A DNA stretch of 64,000 bases. Source: an uncultured Fibrobacter sp. (lineage in GTDB: Bacteria; Fibrobacterota; Fibrobacteria; Fibrobacterales; Fibrobacteraceae). This document shows, one piece after another, positions 50,645 to 61,500 of the stretch. Position 1 is the stretch's first letter, and the number at the start of each line of letters is the position of its first letter. The notes under the pieces were generated by a model that was not told where the DNA came from, searched no databases, and saw nothing but the letters and a program-made list of their open reading frames with translations. A program made the translations under genes and the position numbers. The stretch lies in contig NZ_ONDD01000012.1 in assembly GCF_900316465.1 (NCBI RefSeq), positions 17,541 through 81,540 of the forward strand, read 5' to 3'.

Positions 50645-53600
50645 GCCAGAGTCTTTTCGAGAGAATCCAGAATTTCGGACGCTTCGTTAAAGTCGTAATC
50701 GTCCAGCAGTTCCTTCAACTTGTGGAGCAGAACTTCTTGGTTCGGCTCAAACGCAATATTTTCAATGCCATCGAGAATACGCTTGCACTGGGTCGAAGAG
50801 CAGGTATCCACCGCATCCTTTAGCGCCTTGACCGCAGCCATGAGCTTTTGTGCGGCTTCGGGGTCATGCGACTTTTGCACGGTCGCATTCTGTTCCGAGG
50901 CAATGTCAGTCAGCACAATCTGCAAGTCTTCAATGAGCGCATGCAGTTTTTCTTCAAATACGTTGTAATTGCCAAAATTACACTGTTTCTGTTCGAGTTC
51001 CGCTTCAAGCGAGGCCGCCAAGTTCTGCACATGGGTAGACCCAATTGTTCCGCACAGGCCCTTGATGGTATGCACAATGCGGGTCGCTTCTTCGTAATGG
51101 AATTCTTCGATAAGCGAGCGCAAATTGAACGAATTTCCGCCATAGTCGCGCACAAATCCCTGCAGAATCTTGAGGAACATATTGCGGTTATTATTGGCAT
51201 GGTAAAGGCCCGATTCCGCATCAAAGTCGCGCACTTTCTGGAAATAAGAGATGAAATTCTTGTCGTCTTGCGACAGGTCGGAATCATGCCCGTTGCTTGC
51301 ATGCGGCGTTTCAGCGGCCACCGGCAAGAACTTCGCCATTTCTTCGTACAAGACCGTCGGATCAATCGGCTTTACAATGTGCGCGTTCATGCCCGCTTCA
51401 AGGCATTCTTCGGTATCTTTCTGGAAAGCGCGGGCACTCATGGCCAGAATCGGCACCTTCTTGAAGTATTCATCTTCGCGGGCACGGATTTCCCTGGTCG
51501 CGGTAAGGCCATCCATAATCGGCATCTGGATATCCATGAGCACCATGTCAAAGGCGTCTTTCTTAAGCATGTCGAGCGCTTCTTTACCGTTATTCGCAAT
51601 CATCGCGGTAAGGCCAACGCTATTCAAGAGCGAAACCGCCAATTCCTGGTTCATCTGGTTATCTTCGACCAGCAGGATCTTCGCTTCCTTAAAGTAAATC
51701 TTGCCCTTTTCCTTCTTTTCCACCTTCTTGTAAGTCAGCGAATAACCGAAGGCTTCTTGCAGTGCACTCAAGAGGGTACTAATCTGGAGCGGCTTAGACA
51801 CGTTGCTGTTAAAGCCCAGGCTCTTGGCCGCATTCAGTTCATTTTCGTCGAAATGAATCGGGTGCATCAACACCTTTGGAATTGACTTCATGTTATCAGT
51901 CAAGCCATGCACAAAGTCAAATCCGTTCAAAATCGGCATACTATAATCGACCAGGAACAAATCGTACGGGGCCTCGCCCGCTTCTTCGTGCGCTTGAATC
52001 AAATCCAGAGCCTCGTCCACAGAGCTAGCCTCTTCGACCACACAACGCAACTTGTTCAGGTAATGCCTTAAAATCGTACGAAGGTTCGCGCAGTCGTCCA
52101 CCAAGAGCACGTTCTTATTCGTAAAGCGGTCTTCGTTTTTCCACTTGGGTTCTTCGCCGGCCTGCGGTGCAACCGGGAGCGTAATCGTAAAGAAGAACTG
52201 CGAACCGACCCCCGATTCACTCGAAACTTGGAGTTGCCCGCCCATAAGTTCCACCAGCGACTTGGAAATCACAAGTCCGAGGCCCGTACCGCCGTACTTG
52301 CGCGTGGTAGAACCATCTGCCTGCGTAAATGCGTTGAACAAACGCGACACCTGTTCCTGCGTCATGCCGATACCCGTATCCTTGACGCAGATATACAGCT
52401 TGACCATGTTGTTCGCCTGTTGCAACAGCTTGACGCTCAGGGTAATGTCGCCCTTTTCGGTAAACTTGGTCGCGTTGTTGATCAGGTTCGTGAAAATCTG
52501 CGAAAGCCTGAGCGGGTCGCCCATCAAGATTTCAGGAATATCCGGGTCGATATCGACAATCAGTTCTATCGGGCGGCCTGCGATACGCACCTCGGCAAGA
52601 GCCGCCACCTCGTCAATCACATCTTGCAGCACAAGCTGCGTGATTTCCAAATCCTGCTTTTTCGCCTCAATTTTCGAGAAGTCAAGAATATTGTTGATGA
52701 TTCCAAGCAAGGACTTTGCAGCGTGCCCAATGCGGTCTACAAATCCTCGCTGGTGATTATCCAGATTCGTCTCTGAAATCAAGTGGGCCATACCGATAAT
52801 GGCATTCATCGGCGTGCGGATTTCGTGGCTCATGTTGGCCAAGAATTCGCTCTTGGCCTGGGTCGCCTGCTCTGCAATTTCTCGGGCAGCCACCACTTCC
52901 GAAATATCAATCATCGAAAGCATGTAGCCAACAACAGTCTCTTGCACCTTCAAGGTACAGCCTTCGCCGCGGAACCAAGTTTCTTCGGAGCCGTTTTCGG
53001 GCTTGAGCATCAAAGAATCCTTCCAGACTTCGTCATTCTGGTAAGACTTGATCATGGCCTGAATCATCGATTCCGGGAGGCCCATGTCTTTCAGTTCATT
53101 AATCGAAATTCCGACAAACGAGCGCCATTCCTTGCCCAAGAATTCCGCCAGTTGGCGTGACATATATTTAATATGCAGGTTCTTGTCGAAAATAATCAGG
53201 ATCGAATGATCGCCCGAAAGCATGATCGTATCCAGAATCGTATCTTTCTGGATTCCGCTCGTTTCATCGTTGATCATGATCAAGAATCGAGTCGCGCCAT
53301 TATCTTCAACCAGAGCCTGGAACGACATGCCCCACCATGCTACTTCACCATCAGCATTTTGCACCCGCACAATAGTCTTACGTTCACTTGCAAGCATCTG
53401 CCCGCCCATCGCCACGCGATGCGCAAACTTCTTGAACGCATCCGAGGGGAAGAACTTGAACAGGCTTTCTTCTTTCATGTCATCGCCATTGTTCAAGAAA
53501 TCGACCACATGGGCACTCGCATGCAGAATATCAAAGTTTTCGTTCGTTAAAATAATCGTGAAGTTATCGCCTTTCCACAAAAGCGTATCGAAAAGTGTAC

Positions 53601-54618
53601 TGGAATTCACGCTGTCATTCAAGTCGCGCTGAATATAGCGGCGGAACAGTAAGTGCGAGGTAATCGCCGCAAGCGCTACCAAGGCGAACACTAAAATCGC
53701 CACAATGCCAAGCACGGTCGAAGAATTATTATCGATACTAGCAGCAATCTTGTTATGCTGACTTACATGAACCAAGTAGAACGGCAACTGCTTCAAGGGC
53801 GTTACCATGAAAATCAACTGCTGGTGGTGCTCATTCGTCTTTTCAAAACGTAAAATACGCCCATCCATCAACGTGTCAGAACTGAATTTGTCAGATACAA
53901 GTTCCAACAATTCTTCGACACTGTCCTGCAAGACCTTACCGCGGTTCGTTTCGTACGGGAAATACGTGAACAGATTATCGTTTTCACTGCCCACCAACAT
54001 GGTAATGCCGCCTTCTTCCTTGGCAAGCGCTCCAAGAGTCAAGCGCACCTTATGCAAATTGACATCTTCGCCTACAGCACCCCTGAACTTATGGTTGCTG
54101 TCCCAAATCGGGTAAGAAAACGAAAACACTTGGCGATTGAGGCTTTTACGGATCGTCGGTCCCGTGTAGGCAAGGCCCCTTTTGCGGGAGGCTTCCAAAT
54201 ACCAACTCTTGGTACGGAATTCAGCCTGGTCACTTTCGAGCTTGATTCCCCTGCCCGAAATAAAATCGCCGGCAGTCGTCCCGAAATACACGTCGACAAT
54301 ACCATCGGCACTCTGAGTCTGCTTATAAAGAATCGGCCTTATCGCCTTGTCCTTGGTCACCTGCTGTACACGCTTTGCGGCGACAAGGAAGTTTTCTTCG
54401 CGAACCTTCAAGAACGCTTCCACTTCGGTCTGCACGCGTTCACGGAGAGCCGTTTCGGTATTCGCGACGGCAGAATCCACCAGCATGGAACGCACCGCAT
54501 GCGAAAAAATAAGGACCATCGCCACTGCCGCAAGCAATGTCGGTAGCATGTAAACCACAGAAATGCGGTTACGTAAACGACGACGTTGTGCGTTCAGCGG
54601 GTTACGGGACAAGGCCAC
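50641..54618 (-). CDS. Hybrid sensor histidine kinase (Cache-PAS-PAS-HK-REC-REC-HPt)
   Basis: 1325 aa. Two membrane helices bracket a Cache-type sensor (about 35-300). Two PAS-like domains lie at about 345-460 and 465-580. HisKA has MSHEIRTPMNAIIGMAHL (phospho-His near 600), then HATPase (NLINNATKFTEKGDI, DTGIGM, GGTGLGLVISK). REC1 (Asp near 889, LVDYSMP), REC2 (Asp near 1029, LMDIQMP) and HPt (HTIKGLCG near 1184) complete a full phosphorelay. The start is GTG 54618 or more likely TTG 54612, 5 nt after AAAAAGGAG. It is encoded 6 nt after the HD-GYP regulator, its probable partner. Confidence 0.93.
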   Translation of the reverse strand: MALSRNPLNAQRRRLRNRISVVYMLPTLLAAVAMVLIFSHAVRSMLVDSAVANTETALRERVQTEVEAFLKVREENFLVAAKRVQQVTKDKAIRPILYKQTQSADGIVDVYFGTTAGDFISGRGIKLESDQAEFRTKSWYLEASRKRGLAYTGPTIRKSLNRQVFSFSYPIWDSNHKFRGAVGEDVNLHKVRLTLGALAKEEGGITMLVGSENDNLFTYFPYETNRGKVLQDSVEELLELVSDKFSSDTLMDGRILRFEKTNEHHQQLIFMVTPLKQLPFYLVHVSQHNKIAASIDNNSSTVLGIVAILVFALVALAAITSHLLFRRYIQRDLNDSVNSSTLFDTLLWKGDNFTIILTNENFDILHASAHVVDFLNNGDDMKEESLFKFFPSDAFKKFAHRVAMGGQMLASERKTIVRVQNADGEVAWWGMSFQALVEDNGATRFLIMINDETSGIQKDTILDTIMLSGDHSILIIFDKNLHIKYMSRQLAEFLGKEWRSFVGISINELKDMGLPESMIQAMIKSYQNDEVWKDSLMLKPENGSEETWFRGEGCTLKVQETVVGYMLSMIDISEVVAAREIAEQATQAKSEFLANMSHEIRTPMNAIIGMAHLISETNLDNHQRGFVDRIGHAAKSLLGIINNILDFSKIEAKKQDLEITQLVLQDVIDEVAALAEVRIAGRPIELIVDIDPDIPEILMGDPLRLSQIFTNLINNATKFTEKGDITLSVKLLQQANNMVKLYICVKDTGIGMTQEQVSRLFNAFTQADGSTTRKYGGTGLGLVISKSLVELMGGQLQVSSESGVGSQFFFTITLPVAPQAGEEPKWKNEDRFTNKNVLLVDDCANLRTILRHYLNKLRCVVEEASSVDEALDLIQAHEEAGEAPYDLFLVDYSMPILNGFDFVHGLTDNMKSIPKVLMHPIHFDENELNAAKSLGFNSNVSKPLQISTLLSALQEAFGYSLTYKKVEKKEKGKIYFKEAKILLVEDNQMNQELAVSLLNSVGLTAMIANNGKEALDMLKKDAFDMVLMDIQMPIMDGLTATREIRAREDEYFKKVPILAMSARAFQKDTEECLEAGMNAHIVKPIDPTVLYEEMAKFLPVAAETPHASNGHDSDLSQDDKNFISYFQKVRDFDAESGLYHANNNRNMFLKILQGFVRDYGGNSFNLRSLIEEFHYEEATRIVHTIKGLCGTIGSTHVQNLAASLEAELEQKQCNFGNYNVFEEKLHALIEDLQIVLTDIASEQNATVQKSHDPEAAQKLMAAVKALKDAVDTCSSTQCKRILDGIENIAFEPNQEVLLHKLKELLDDYDFNEASEILDSLEKTLA

Positions 54619-54624
54619 TCCTTT

Positions 54625-55692
54625 TTAAGGATTTTCCTTAAAATGATCGTAAATCTCGGGCAGCTTGGATTCTAAAGACATAAAGGCATCGACGACATCG
54701 GGGTCAAACTGAGTTCCCTTGCCTTTCAAGATTTCTTCGACAGCCACTTCGTGCGGGAAAGCTTCTTTATACGGGCGCTTCGAGACCAGGGCATCGTACA
54801 CGTCGGCCACCGACATCAAGCGCGCCCCTACCGGAATATCGTCGCCCTTGAGCTTGTTCGGGTAACCGGTGCCATCAAATCGTTCATGGTGATTCAAGAT
54901 AATATCGGCACAAATCTTGACCAACGGATGGTCCTTGAGTTCGTGCGTGGCATTCACCAAGACATCGTAGCCCTTTTGCGCATGCGTACTCATAATCGCC
55001 CATTCTTCATCGTTCAGGCGAGCCGGTTTACGCAAAATTTCGTCAGGAATACCGACTTTACCAATGTCGTGGAGCGGAGCCGCTGTCGCATAGTAATCGA
55101 TATATTCGTTATTCGGAATCGCCGCTTTAAAGCGAGGATGCTCGCGCAAAGTCTCGGCAAGCATCTGCACCAATACCTGCGTACGCTTAATGTGAGCGCC
55201 CGTTTCGGGATCTCGGTATTCGGCAAGCGCACCGAGGCTTGTCAGCATGACCTTGAGGGTTTTACGCAAATCGAGGGTCTTTTCTTCGACCAGTTCCTGC
55301 AAATGGTCACGCTGCTGTTTAAATTCCAGCTGGTTTTTAATACGGAGCTGCACTAAGTTCGGGTGGAAGGGCTTAGTAATGTAATCGACTGCCCCCAGGT
55401 CAAGCCCGATTTGTTCACTCTTGGAATCGGCTTTTGCCGTCAGGAACAGCACGGGCGTATTTTCGACCAGTTTCTTTTCGTTCATTTGGCGAAGAGTCTC
55501 GTAACCATCCATTTCGGGCATCATCACATCGAGCAAAATCAGGTCCGGTTTGACTTTTTCGGTCAAAACAAGGCCTTTTTTGCCATCTAAGGCCACAAAA
55601 ACGTCGTACTCGCTGGACAAAATCCCCTCGAGCACTTCAATATTCGTCTTCGTGTCGTCAATTACCAAAATCTTTGCGCGCTTCCGTTCCAT
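54625..55692 (-). CDS. Response regulator with HD-GYP domain
   Basis: 355 aa. REC domain (1-120; acceptor Asp near 54 in LILLDVMMPEMDGYETL), a linking helix, then an HD-GYP phosphodiesterase (about 150-350): HIKRTQVLVQMLAETL, HDIGKVGIPDEIL, NHHERFDGTGYPNKLKGDDIP and SVADVYDALVSKRPYK. All metal ligands and the GYP signature are intact, so c-di-GMP hydrolysis controlled by the adjacent phosphorelay is likely. First gene of the pair. Divergent from the GH43 gene across about 260 bp that hold several AT-rich promoter-like boxes. Confidence 0.94.
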   Translation of the reverse strand: MERKRAKILVIDDTKTNIEVLEGILSSEYDVFVALDGKKGLVLTEKVKPDLILLDVMMPEMDGYETLRQMNEKKLVENTPVLFLTAKADSKSEQIGLDLGAVDYITKPFHPNLVQLRIKNQLEFKQQRDHLQELVEEKTLDLRKTLKVMLTSLGALAEYRDPETGAHIKRTQVLVQMLAETLREHPRFKAAIPNNEYIDYYATAAPLHDIGKVGIPDEILRKPARLNDEEWAIMSTHAQKGYDVLVNATHELKDHPLVKICADIILNHHERFDGTGYPNKLKGDDIPVGARLMSVADVYDALVSKRPYKEAFPHEVAVEEILKGKGTQFDPDVVDAFMSLESKLPEIYDHFKENP

Positions 55693-55952
55693 ATAACCCT
55701 AATATAATGTTTAGTGGCCTGAATAGACCAACTCAACTTATTCCAACTTGGAATATGCCATTTTTTTTGAGAAAAAGCCCTTTTGCAACATTTTTATATG
55801 TTTCCCCCCTTACAACATGTGATATAATGTACAAAAGGGGTATGGAAAAAAAGTCAATATTCTTATTAAAATTGACAAAACGCCCTCTAAAAGTGGAATT
55901 ATATTTATGGATGGTCATTAGCCTATACTTTTACAGGTTCGGAGATTTAGAG

Positions 55953-57791
55953 ATGAAGCAAATTATACCGTTGGCAATCGCTTTAGCAGGAGCGTCTTTT
56001 GCACAAGTCGATGTAGCCCCCTTCTGGCGCGCAGTTGACAGCGTAAGCAAGAGTTTTGGCAACTCCGCCAACGACCTGTATACCGACCTCCCCCTCCTCG
56101 ATACTATAAAAATCCTCGGAGAGACCTTCCCCATCACCTGGGAAAGCAGCGACACCCTGTTCCTCACCCACAACGGTCTCATTAACGGAAGACTTGTCGG
56201 CGAAAACAAGGAAGTAACACTCACGGCAACCATCCACGACGGCCTGAGCACAAAGACGCAGGACGTACCGCTCAAGGTCTCCATCCATGGGTACGAACCC
56301 TACTCCAACTACCTTTTCGCGTATTTCCCGGCCAACGACAACGAGAATATCTACTACGCGCTGAGCAACGACGGCTACAGCTTTACCGCCATGAACAACG
56401 GAAAGCGCGTGGTAGCCGCCGACACCGTGAGTATCAAGAAGGGGCTCCGCGACCCGCATGTATTGCGTGCGCCCGATGGCTGGTTCTACATGGTGAATAC
56501 CGACATGAAGAGCGCCGAGGGCTGGGCAAGCAACCGCGGCATGGTGCTCATGAAGTCCCGCGATCTCATCAACTGGAAGCACGCCACCGTACATTTCCCC
56601 GACAAGTACAAGGGCAAGAACTTCGCGAACGTGACCCGTGTCTGGGCCCCCGAAACCTTCTGGGACGACACCTACGACAACGGAGACGGCACCAAGGGCC
56701 GCCCGCTCGTGTACTTCTCCCTCCTGACCAATGATGGCACCATCAGCTACGACAAGGTATTCTATGCCTACTCGAACAAGGACTTTACCGACTTGGAAGG
56801 CGACCCGCAGCATTTCTTTGACCGCGGCAAATCGACTATCGATATGGATATCGTCTATAACCCGGTCGACAAAAAGTATCATGCCTTCTACAAGAACGAA
56901 GGCGACGGCGGAATCTGCAAGGTGACCGCACAGACGCTCATGCCTAAGAGCGGAGCCACTTCGGGTTCGCAGTGGAGCAAACCGAGCAAGGCCCTGCAGC
57001 AAACGACCGAAGCCGTAGAAGGTGCAGGCGTTTTCAAGCTGATTAACCAGAATTCCTGGGTGCTCATGTACGATTGCTACATGAACGGACATTATCAATT
57101 TACGAGCAGTTCCGACCTCGAAAACTTCAAGTTCGTACAGGATACCAAGACAAGCGGCGCATTCACGCCCCGCCACGGAACCATTCTCCCGATTACCGCC
57201 CAGGAGACGGCAGCCCTCATGAAGGCCTTCCCCACTCCGGACTTTGAGCCGAGAGTCATTGACATTCCCGATTCTATCGGTGTTTGCGATGGCAAGAAGG
57301 TCGTAGCCCCGTGCAGTGGCACCAAGATTATCCCGTACAGCAAAGTCGGCGACGGCGGCTGGAACGAATCGCTTGACTTGAAGGTTGCCAAGGGCGCATC
57401 AGTCACCTTTGGCCCGCACCCGTGGGACGGCAAGATTTGGAGCTGGGAAGGTCCGAACGGATTCAAGTCCACCACCCGCGAAAACACCCTCAAGAATGTG
57501 GACGGAGACTTTAGCGGTTACTACACCGTGACCTACACCAACGAAACCGGCTGCAAGAGCCAAGCCAGGATCAAGATGGTCGTAGACGACCCCGACAAGC
57601 CCTACAAGGAACCGGACACCACTACGACGATTGTTTCACAAAGCCGTTTGAACTTTAGCGGTCGTCCTCTTCGAACCGAATATTATGATTTCCTCGGTAA
57701 TCGCTTAAAGAGTGTTCCGCAAACCCATGGCAAGTACCTCCGTAAGGATGTCTATGCCAATGGCGTGAAATGGTCTAACCTCAAAAAATAA
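55953..57791 (+). CDS. Secreted GH43-like glycosidase with Ig-like domains
   Basis: 612 aa from the ATG at 55953 (GGAG upstream); signal peptide ends ASFAQ. An N-terminal Ig-like strand domain (about 30-110) precedes a GH43-type propeller (about 120-440): GLRDPHVLRAPDGWFYMVNTD (base Asp), VTRVWAPETFWDD, STIDMDIVYNPVDKKYHAFYK (Asp) and TEAVEGAGVFKL (acid Glu). A second Ig or PKD-like domain (about 460-570) and a tail with YYDFLGNRLKS complete it. Arabinose- or xylose-releasing activity is expected from the family. An in-frame extension to 55674 is not supported. Confidence 0.85.
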   Translation: MKQIIPLAIALAGASFAQVDVAPFWRAVDSVSKSFGNSANDLYTDLPLLDTIKILGETFPITWESSDTLFLTHNGLINGRLVGENKEVTLTATIHDGLSTKTQDVPLKVSIHGYEPYSNYLFAYFPANDNENIYYALSNDGYSFTAMNNGKRVVAADTVSIKKGLRDPHVLRAPDGWFYMVNTDMKSAEGWASNRGMVLMKSRDLINWKHATVHFPDKYKGKNFANVTRVWAPETFWDDTYDNGDGTKGRPLVYFSLLTNDGTISYDKVFYAYSNKDFTDLEGDPQHFFDRGKSTIDMDIVYNPVDKKYHAFYKNEGDGGICKVTAQTLMPKSGATSGSQWSKPSKALQQTTEAVEGAGVFKLINQNSWVLMYDCYMNGHYQFTSSSDLENFKFVQDTKTSGAFTPRHGTILPITAQETAALMKAFPTPDFEPRVIDIPDSIGVCDGKKVVAPCSGTKIIPYSKVGDGGWNESLDLKVAKGASVTFGPHPWDGKIWSWEGPNGFKSTTRENTLKNVDGDFSGYYTVTYTNETGCKSQARIKMVVDDPDKPYKEPDTTTTIVSQSRLNFSGRPLRTEYYDFLGNRLKSVPQTHGKYLRKDVYANGVKWSNLKK

Positions 57792-57798
57792 ATTTGCG

Positions 57799-58416
57799 TT
57801 AGAATTGAATCGCGCGCGATAACTTAATAAATGCATTGACCGGGTCGACATAATTCCAGATGCCCCCGAGAACAGAGACTCCCTGCACCGGGAGTTTTTT
57901 GATTTCGTCGAGCGTTTCGTGGTCAACGCCGCCAAAAGCAATCACCTGCGGGATTTTTGAACCGGCTAAAGCGTTTAATTTGCCCAAAACAGGCTCAATT
58001 CCGTGAAATTTGACCGGTTCATACACCGATTGCGGCTGGAATACCGGCCCCACAAGCGCTCCGGACACCCACTCCGGCAGCTGTTCCAGCTGATCCAGGC
58101 TCCGGCAAAAGGCGACCGTATTCACGCGTTTCCAGCTTTCGGGGACATCGCCCAGCAACGAGCCAGCCTCGGCAACGCACCCGCGAGCATCTAGGCGCTC
58201 CGCCAAATCCGGCGTGCCACGCACCCAAATACGGTCACGGCAATCCATCGGGAGCGACAAAAGCCAACGTTCATAATCGCTTTCGGTGGCATAAGGAGAG
58301 CCCCCTCGCCCGCGCTTCTGCAAAATCAGGCGCGAAAGCCCGCGGGAAAACATTTGCTCAATATCGTCAAATTCCGAAGCAAAATCGTCAGGAGATGTCG
58401 AAAGCCACAATCGCAT
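57799..58416 (-). CDS. ThiE/TenI-like protein
   Basis: 205 aa, a TIM-barrel-like thiamine phosphate synthase superfamily member. MRLWLSTSPDD, then LIWVRG-type strands, GALVGPVFQPQSVYEP in place of the usual GPxFxTxTK, and the phosphate-binding VIAFGGVDHETLDEI and GVSVLGGIWN. Several canonical ThiE residues (the KxxxxxR and GxxHLGQ blocks) are altered, so a true ThiE activity is doubtful; a TenI-like role is possible. The ATG at 58416 is 6 nt after TATATT, with no ribosome site. No thi genes nearby. Confidence 0.7.
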   Translation of the reverse strand: MRLWLSTSPDDFASEFDDIEQMFSRGLSRLILQKRGRGGSPYATESDYERWLLSLPMDCRDRIWVRGTPDLAERLDARGCVAEAGSLLGDVPESWKRVNTVAFCRSLDQLEQLPEWVSGALVGPVFQPQSVYEPVKFHGIEPVLGKLNALAGSKIPQVIAFGGVDHETLDEIKKLPVQGVSVLGGIWNYVDPVNAFIKLSRAIQF

Positions 58417-58495
58417 GGAGCAAATATACAATAAAGAAACACCCCTAGATTTACGCATTTTTTCAAAAAATGTATGTTCATTCCCCTTTAATCTT

Positions 58496-58576
58496 TATAT
58501 TTTTCTCTACGGATTTTTGCGCCACGGGTGTGCGCCACATGCCCGAGGTGTATATGATCAGATTTTTTCGAAAAAA
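58496..58576 (+). promoter_or_regulatory. nifJ leader with direct repeat and palindrome
   Basis: A TATATT box (58496-58501) is followed by two copies of TGCGCCAC (58518-58525 and 58531-58538, 13 bp apart) and a palindrome, TTTTTTCGAAAAAA (58563-58576), all upstream of GGAGACACAC before the ATG. The spacing suggests regulator binding or a leader structure. Confidence 0.4.
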
Positions 58577-58596
58577 CCTAAAAATTGGAGACACAC

Positions 58597-61500
58597 ATGG
58601 CAAAAAAGATGATTGCGTGTGACGGTAACGAAGCCACCGCTAGCGTAGCATTTGCTGTTAGCGAAGTTGCGGCTATTTACCCGATTACACCGTCTAGTCC
58701 TATGGCTGAGCACGCCGACAACTGGAGTGCTGCAGGCAAGAAGAATATTTGGGGACAGGTTCCCCGCGTGTTTGAAATGCAGTCCGAAGGTGGCGCTGCC
58801 GGTACCGTTCACGGTGCTCTGCAGGCCGGTGCCCTCACCACGACCTTCACCGCTTCCCAGGGTCTTCTGTTGATGATCCCGAACATGTACAAGATTGCGG
58901 GCGAACTGACCCCCACGGTCTTCCATGTGACTGCCCGTGCCCTTGCCATGCAGGGCCTTTCTATTTTCGGTGACCATTCCGACGTGATGGCTTGCCGCCA
59001 GACCGGCTTTGCCATGCTCGCCTCCAGCTGCGTGCAGGAATGCCAGGACCTCGCTCTCGTGGCCCACGCATCCACTCTCGAAAGCCGCGTTCCGTTCATG
59101 CACTTCTTCGACGGTTTCCGCACCTCCCACGAAGTGATGAAGATCGAAGCTCTCGAAGACGGCGTTATCCGTAACGTCATCGACGAAAAGTACGTGAAGG
59201 CTTGCCGTGAACGCTGCCTCACCCCGGACCGCCCGACCATGCGCGGTACCGCACAGAACCCGGACGTCTACTTCCAGGGCCGCGAAACGGTGAACCCGTT
59301 CTACCTGAAGGTTCCGGAAATTGTCCAGAAGTACATGGACAAGGTTGCTAGCTACACTGGCCGTCAGTACCACATCGTGGACTACGTCGGTGCCGCCGAC
59401 GCTGACCGCGTGATCATTTCCATGGGTTCTTCGACCTGCACCATCGGTGACACCGTCAAGTACCTCAACTCCAAGGGCGAAAAGGTCGGTCTCGTGAACA
59501 TTCGCCTGTACCGTCCGTTCCCGATGGAAGCCGTGGTTGCAGCCCTCCCGAAGACAGTCAAGAAGATTGCCGTCCTCGACCGCTGCAAGGAACCGGGTTC
59601 CGCTGGCGAACCGCTCTTCCAGGATGCCCTGACCGCAATCAGCGAAGCCGTGATGGCCGGCAAGATGGCTATGCCGAAGATGATCGGCGGCCGCTACGGT
59701 CTTTCCTCCAAGGAATTCACCCCGGCTATGGTCAAGGCCATTTACGACGAACTGGCCAAGGCTGACCCGAAGGCACGCTTCACCGTCGGTATCAACGACG
59801 ACGTTTGCCACACCAGCCTCACCATCGACCCGAACTTCAAGCTTGAAAGCGACTTCTTCCAGGCTATGTTCTTCGGTCTGGGTTCCGACGGTACCGTGGG
59901 TGCCAACAAGAACTCCATCAAGATTATCGGTAACGAAACCGACAACTACGCACAGGGCTACTTCGTCTATGACTCCAAGAAGTCCGGCTCCATGACTACC
60001 TCTCACCTCCGCTTTGGTAAGAGCATCATCGACGCCCCGTACCTGATTGGCGAAAACGAAGCCGACTTCGTGGCATGCCACCACACTCCGCACCTGGAAT
60101 CCGTGAACATGCTGAAGTACGCGAAGGATGGCGCTACCTTCCTCGTGAATACACCGCACTCCGCCGACACCGTGTGGGATACCTTCCCGCGTCCGGTGCA
60201 GGAAGAAATCATCAAGAAGCACCTCAAGGTGTACGTAATCGACGCCTACGCCGTTGCCGCGAAGACCGGCATGGGCCGCCGCATCAACACCGTGATGCAG
60301 ACCTGCTTCTTCAGTAAGCTCGGTAACGTGCTCGACGCCGAAACCGCCATCAAGTACATCAAGAAGTATGCCGAAAAGACTTACGCCAAGAAGGGTCAGG
60401 AAGTGGTCCAGAAGAACTGGGACGCTATCGACGCCTCTCTTGCTAACCTGTTCGAAGTCAAGGTTCCTGCTACTGTCACCAGCACCAAGGAATTCCGCGC
60501 TCCGATCCACGGCAACGCTCCGAAGTTCGTGAACGAAGTCACCGCAGAAATCATCAAGGGCAACGGCGAACTCCTCCCCGTTTCCAAGATGCCTTGCGAC
60601 GGCGTGTTCCCGACCGCTACCACCAAGTACGAAAAGCGCGACCTCGCCCTCAACATCCCGTCCTGGAATCCGGACGCTTGCGTGCAGTGCGGCAAGTGCG
60701 CCATGGTCTGCCCGCATGCAGCCATCCGCGTGAAGGTCGTTGACGAATCCGCAGTGAAGAACGCTCCGGAAGGCTTCAAGTACACCCCGGCCAAGGGCTT
60801 CAAGCTCGAAGGTTCCGACAAGCCGGTATTCGCGATTTCCGTGTCCAGCTACGACTGTACGGGTTGCGGCGTTTGTACGCAGGCCTGTATCGGTAAGGAC
60901 AAGGCCGACGAAACCAAGAAGGCCATCAACATGGTGCCGCAGGAACCCATCAAGGTCCAGGAAGGCAAGTGCTGGGACTTCTTCGTCGACCTCCCGGAAT
61001 TCGACCGTACCAAGGTCAACAAGAACCTCGTCAAGCAGGCAATGCTCCTCGAACCTCTGTTCGAATTCTCCGGCTCTTGCGCAGGCTGCGGCGAAACCGC
61101 TTACGTGCGTCTCGTTTCCCAGCTGTTCGGTGACCGCATGGTTGTCGCCAACGCTACGGGTTGCTCCTCCATTTACGGCGGTAACCTCCCGACCACACCG
61201 TGGGCAAAGAACAAGGAAGGCCGCGGTCCCGCTTGGGCCAACAGCCTCTTCGAAGACAACGCAGAATTCGGTCTCGGCATGCGCCTCGCTATCACGAAGC
61301 ATACCAAGCAGGCTCTTAGCCTCCTCGAAGCCGTGAACGTTCCTGCCGAACTCAAGGAAAAGCTCACGACCCAGGACCAGTCCGACGAAGCCGGCATCAA
61401 GGCCCAGCGTGAAAACGTCGCCGCCCTTAAGGCCGCTCTCGCCGGTGCTACCGACGAAGCATCCGTCAGCCTCCGCGACGAATTCGCCGATTACCTCGTG

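Noticed and set aside
55674..55952. N-terminal extension of the GH43 protein through the divergent promoter region
   Set aside because: It would put 93 residues before a perfect signal peptide and overlap the HD-GYP start; the ATG at 55953 has GGAG upstream.
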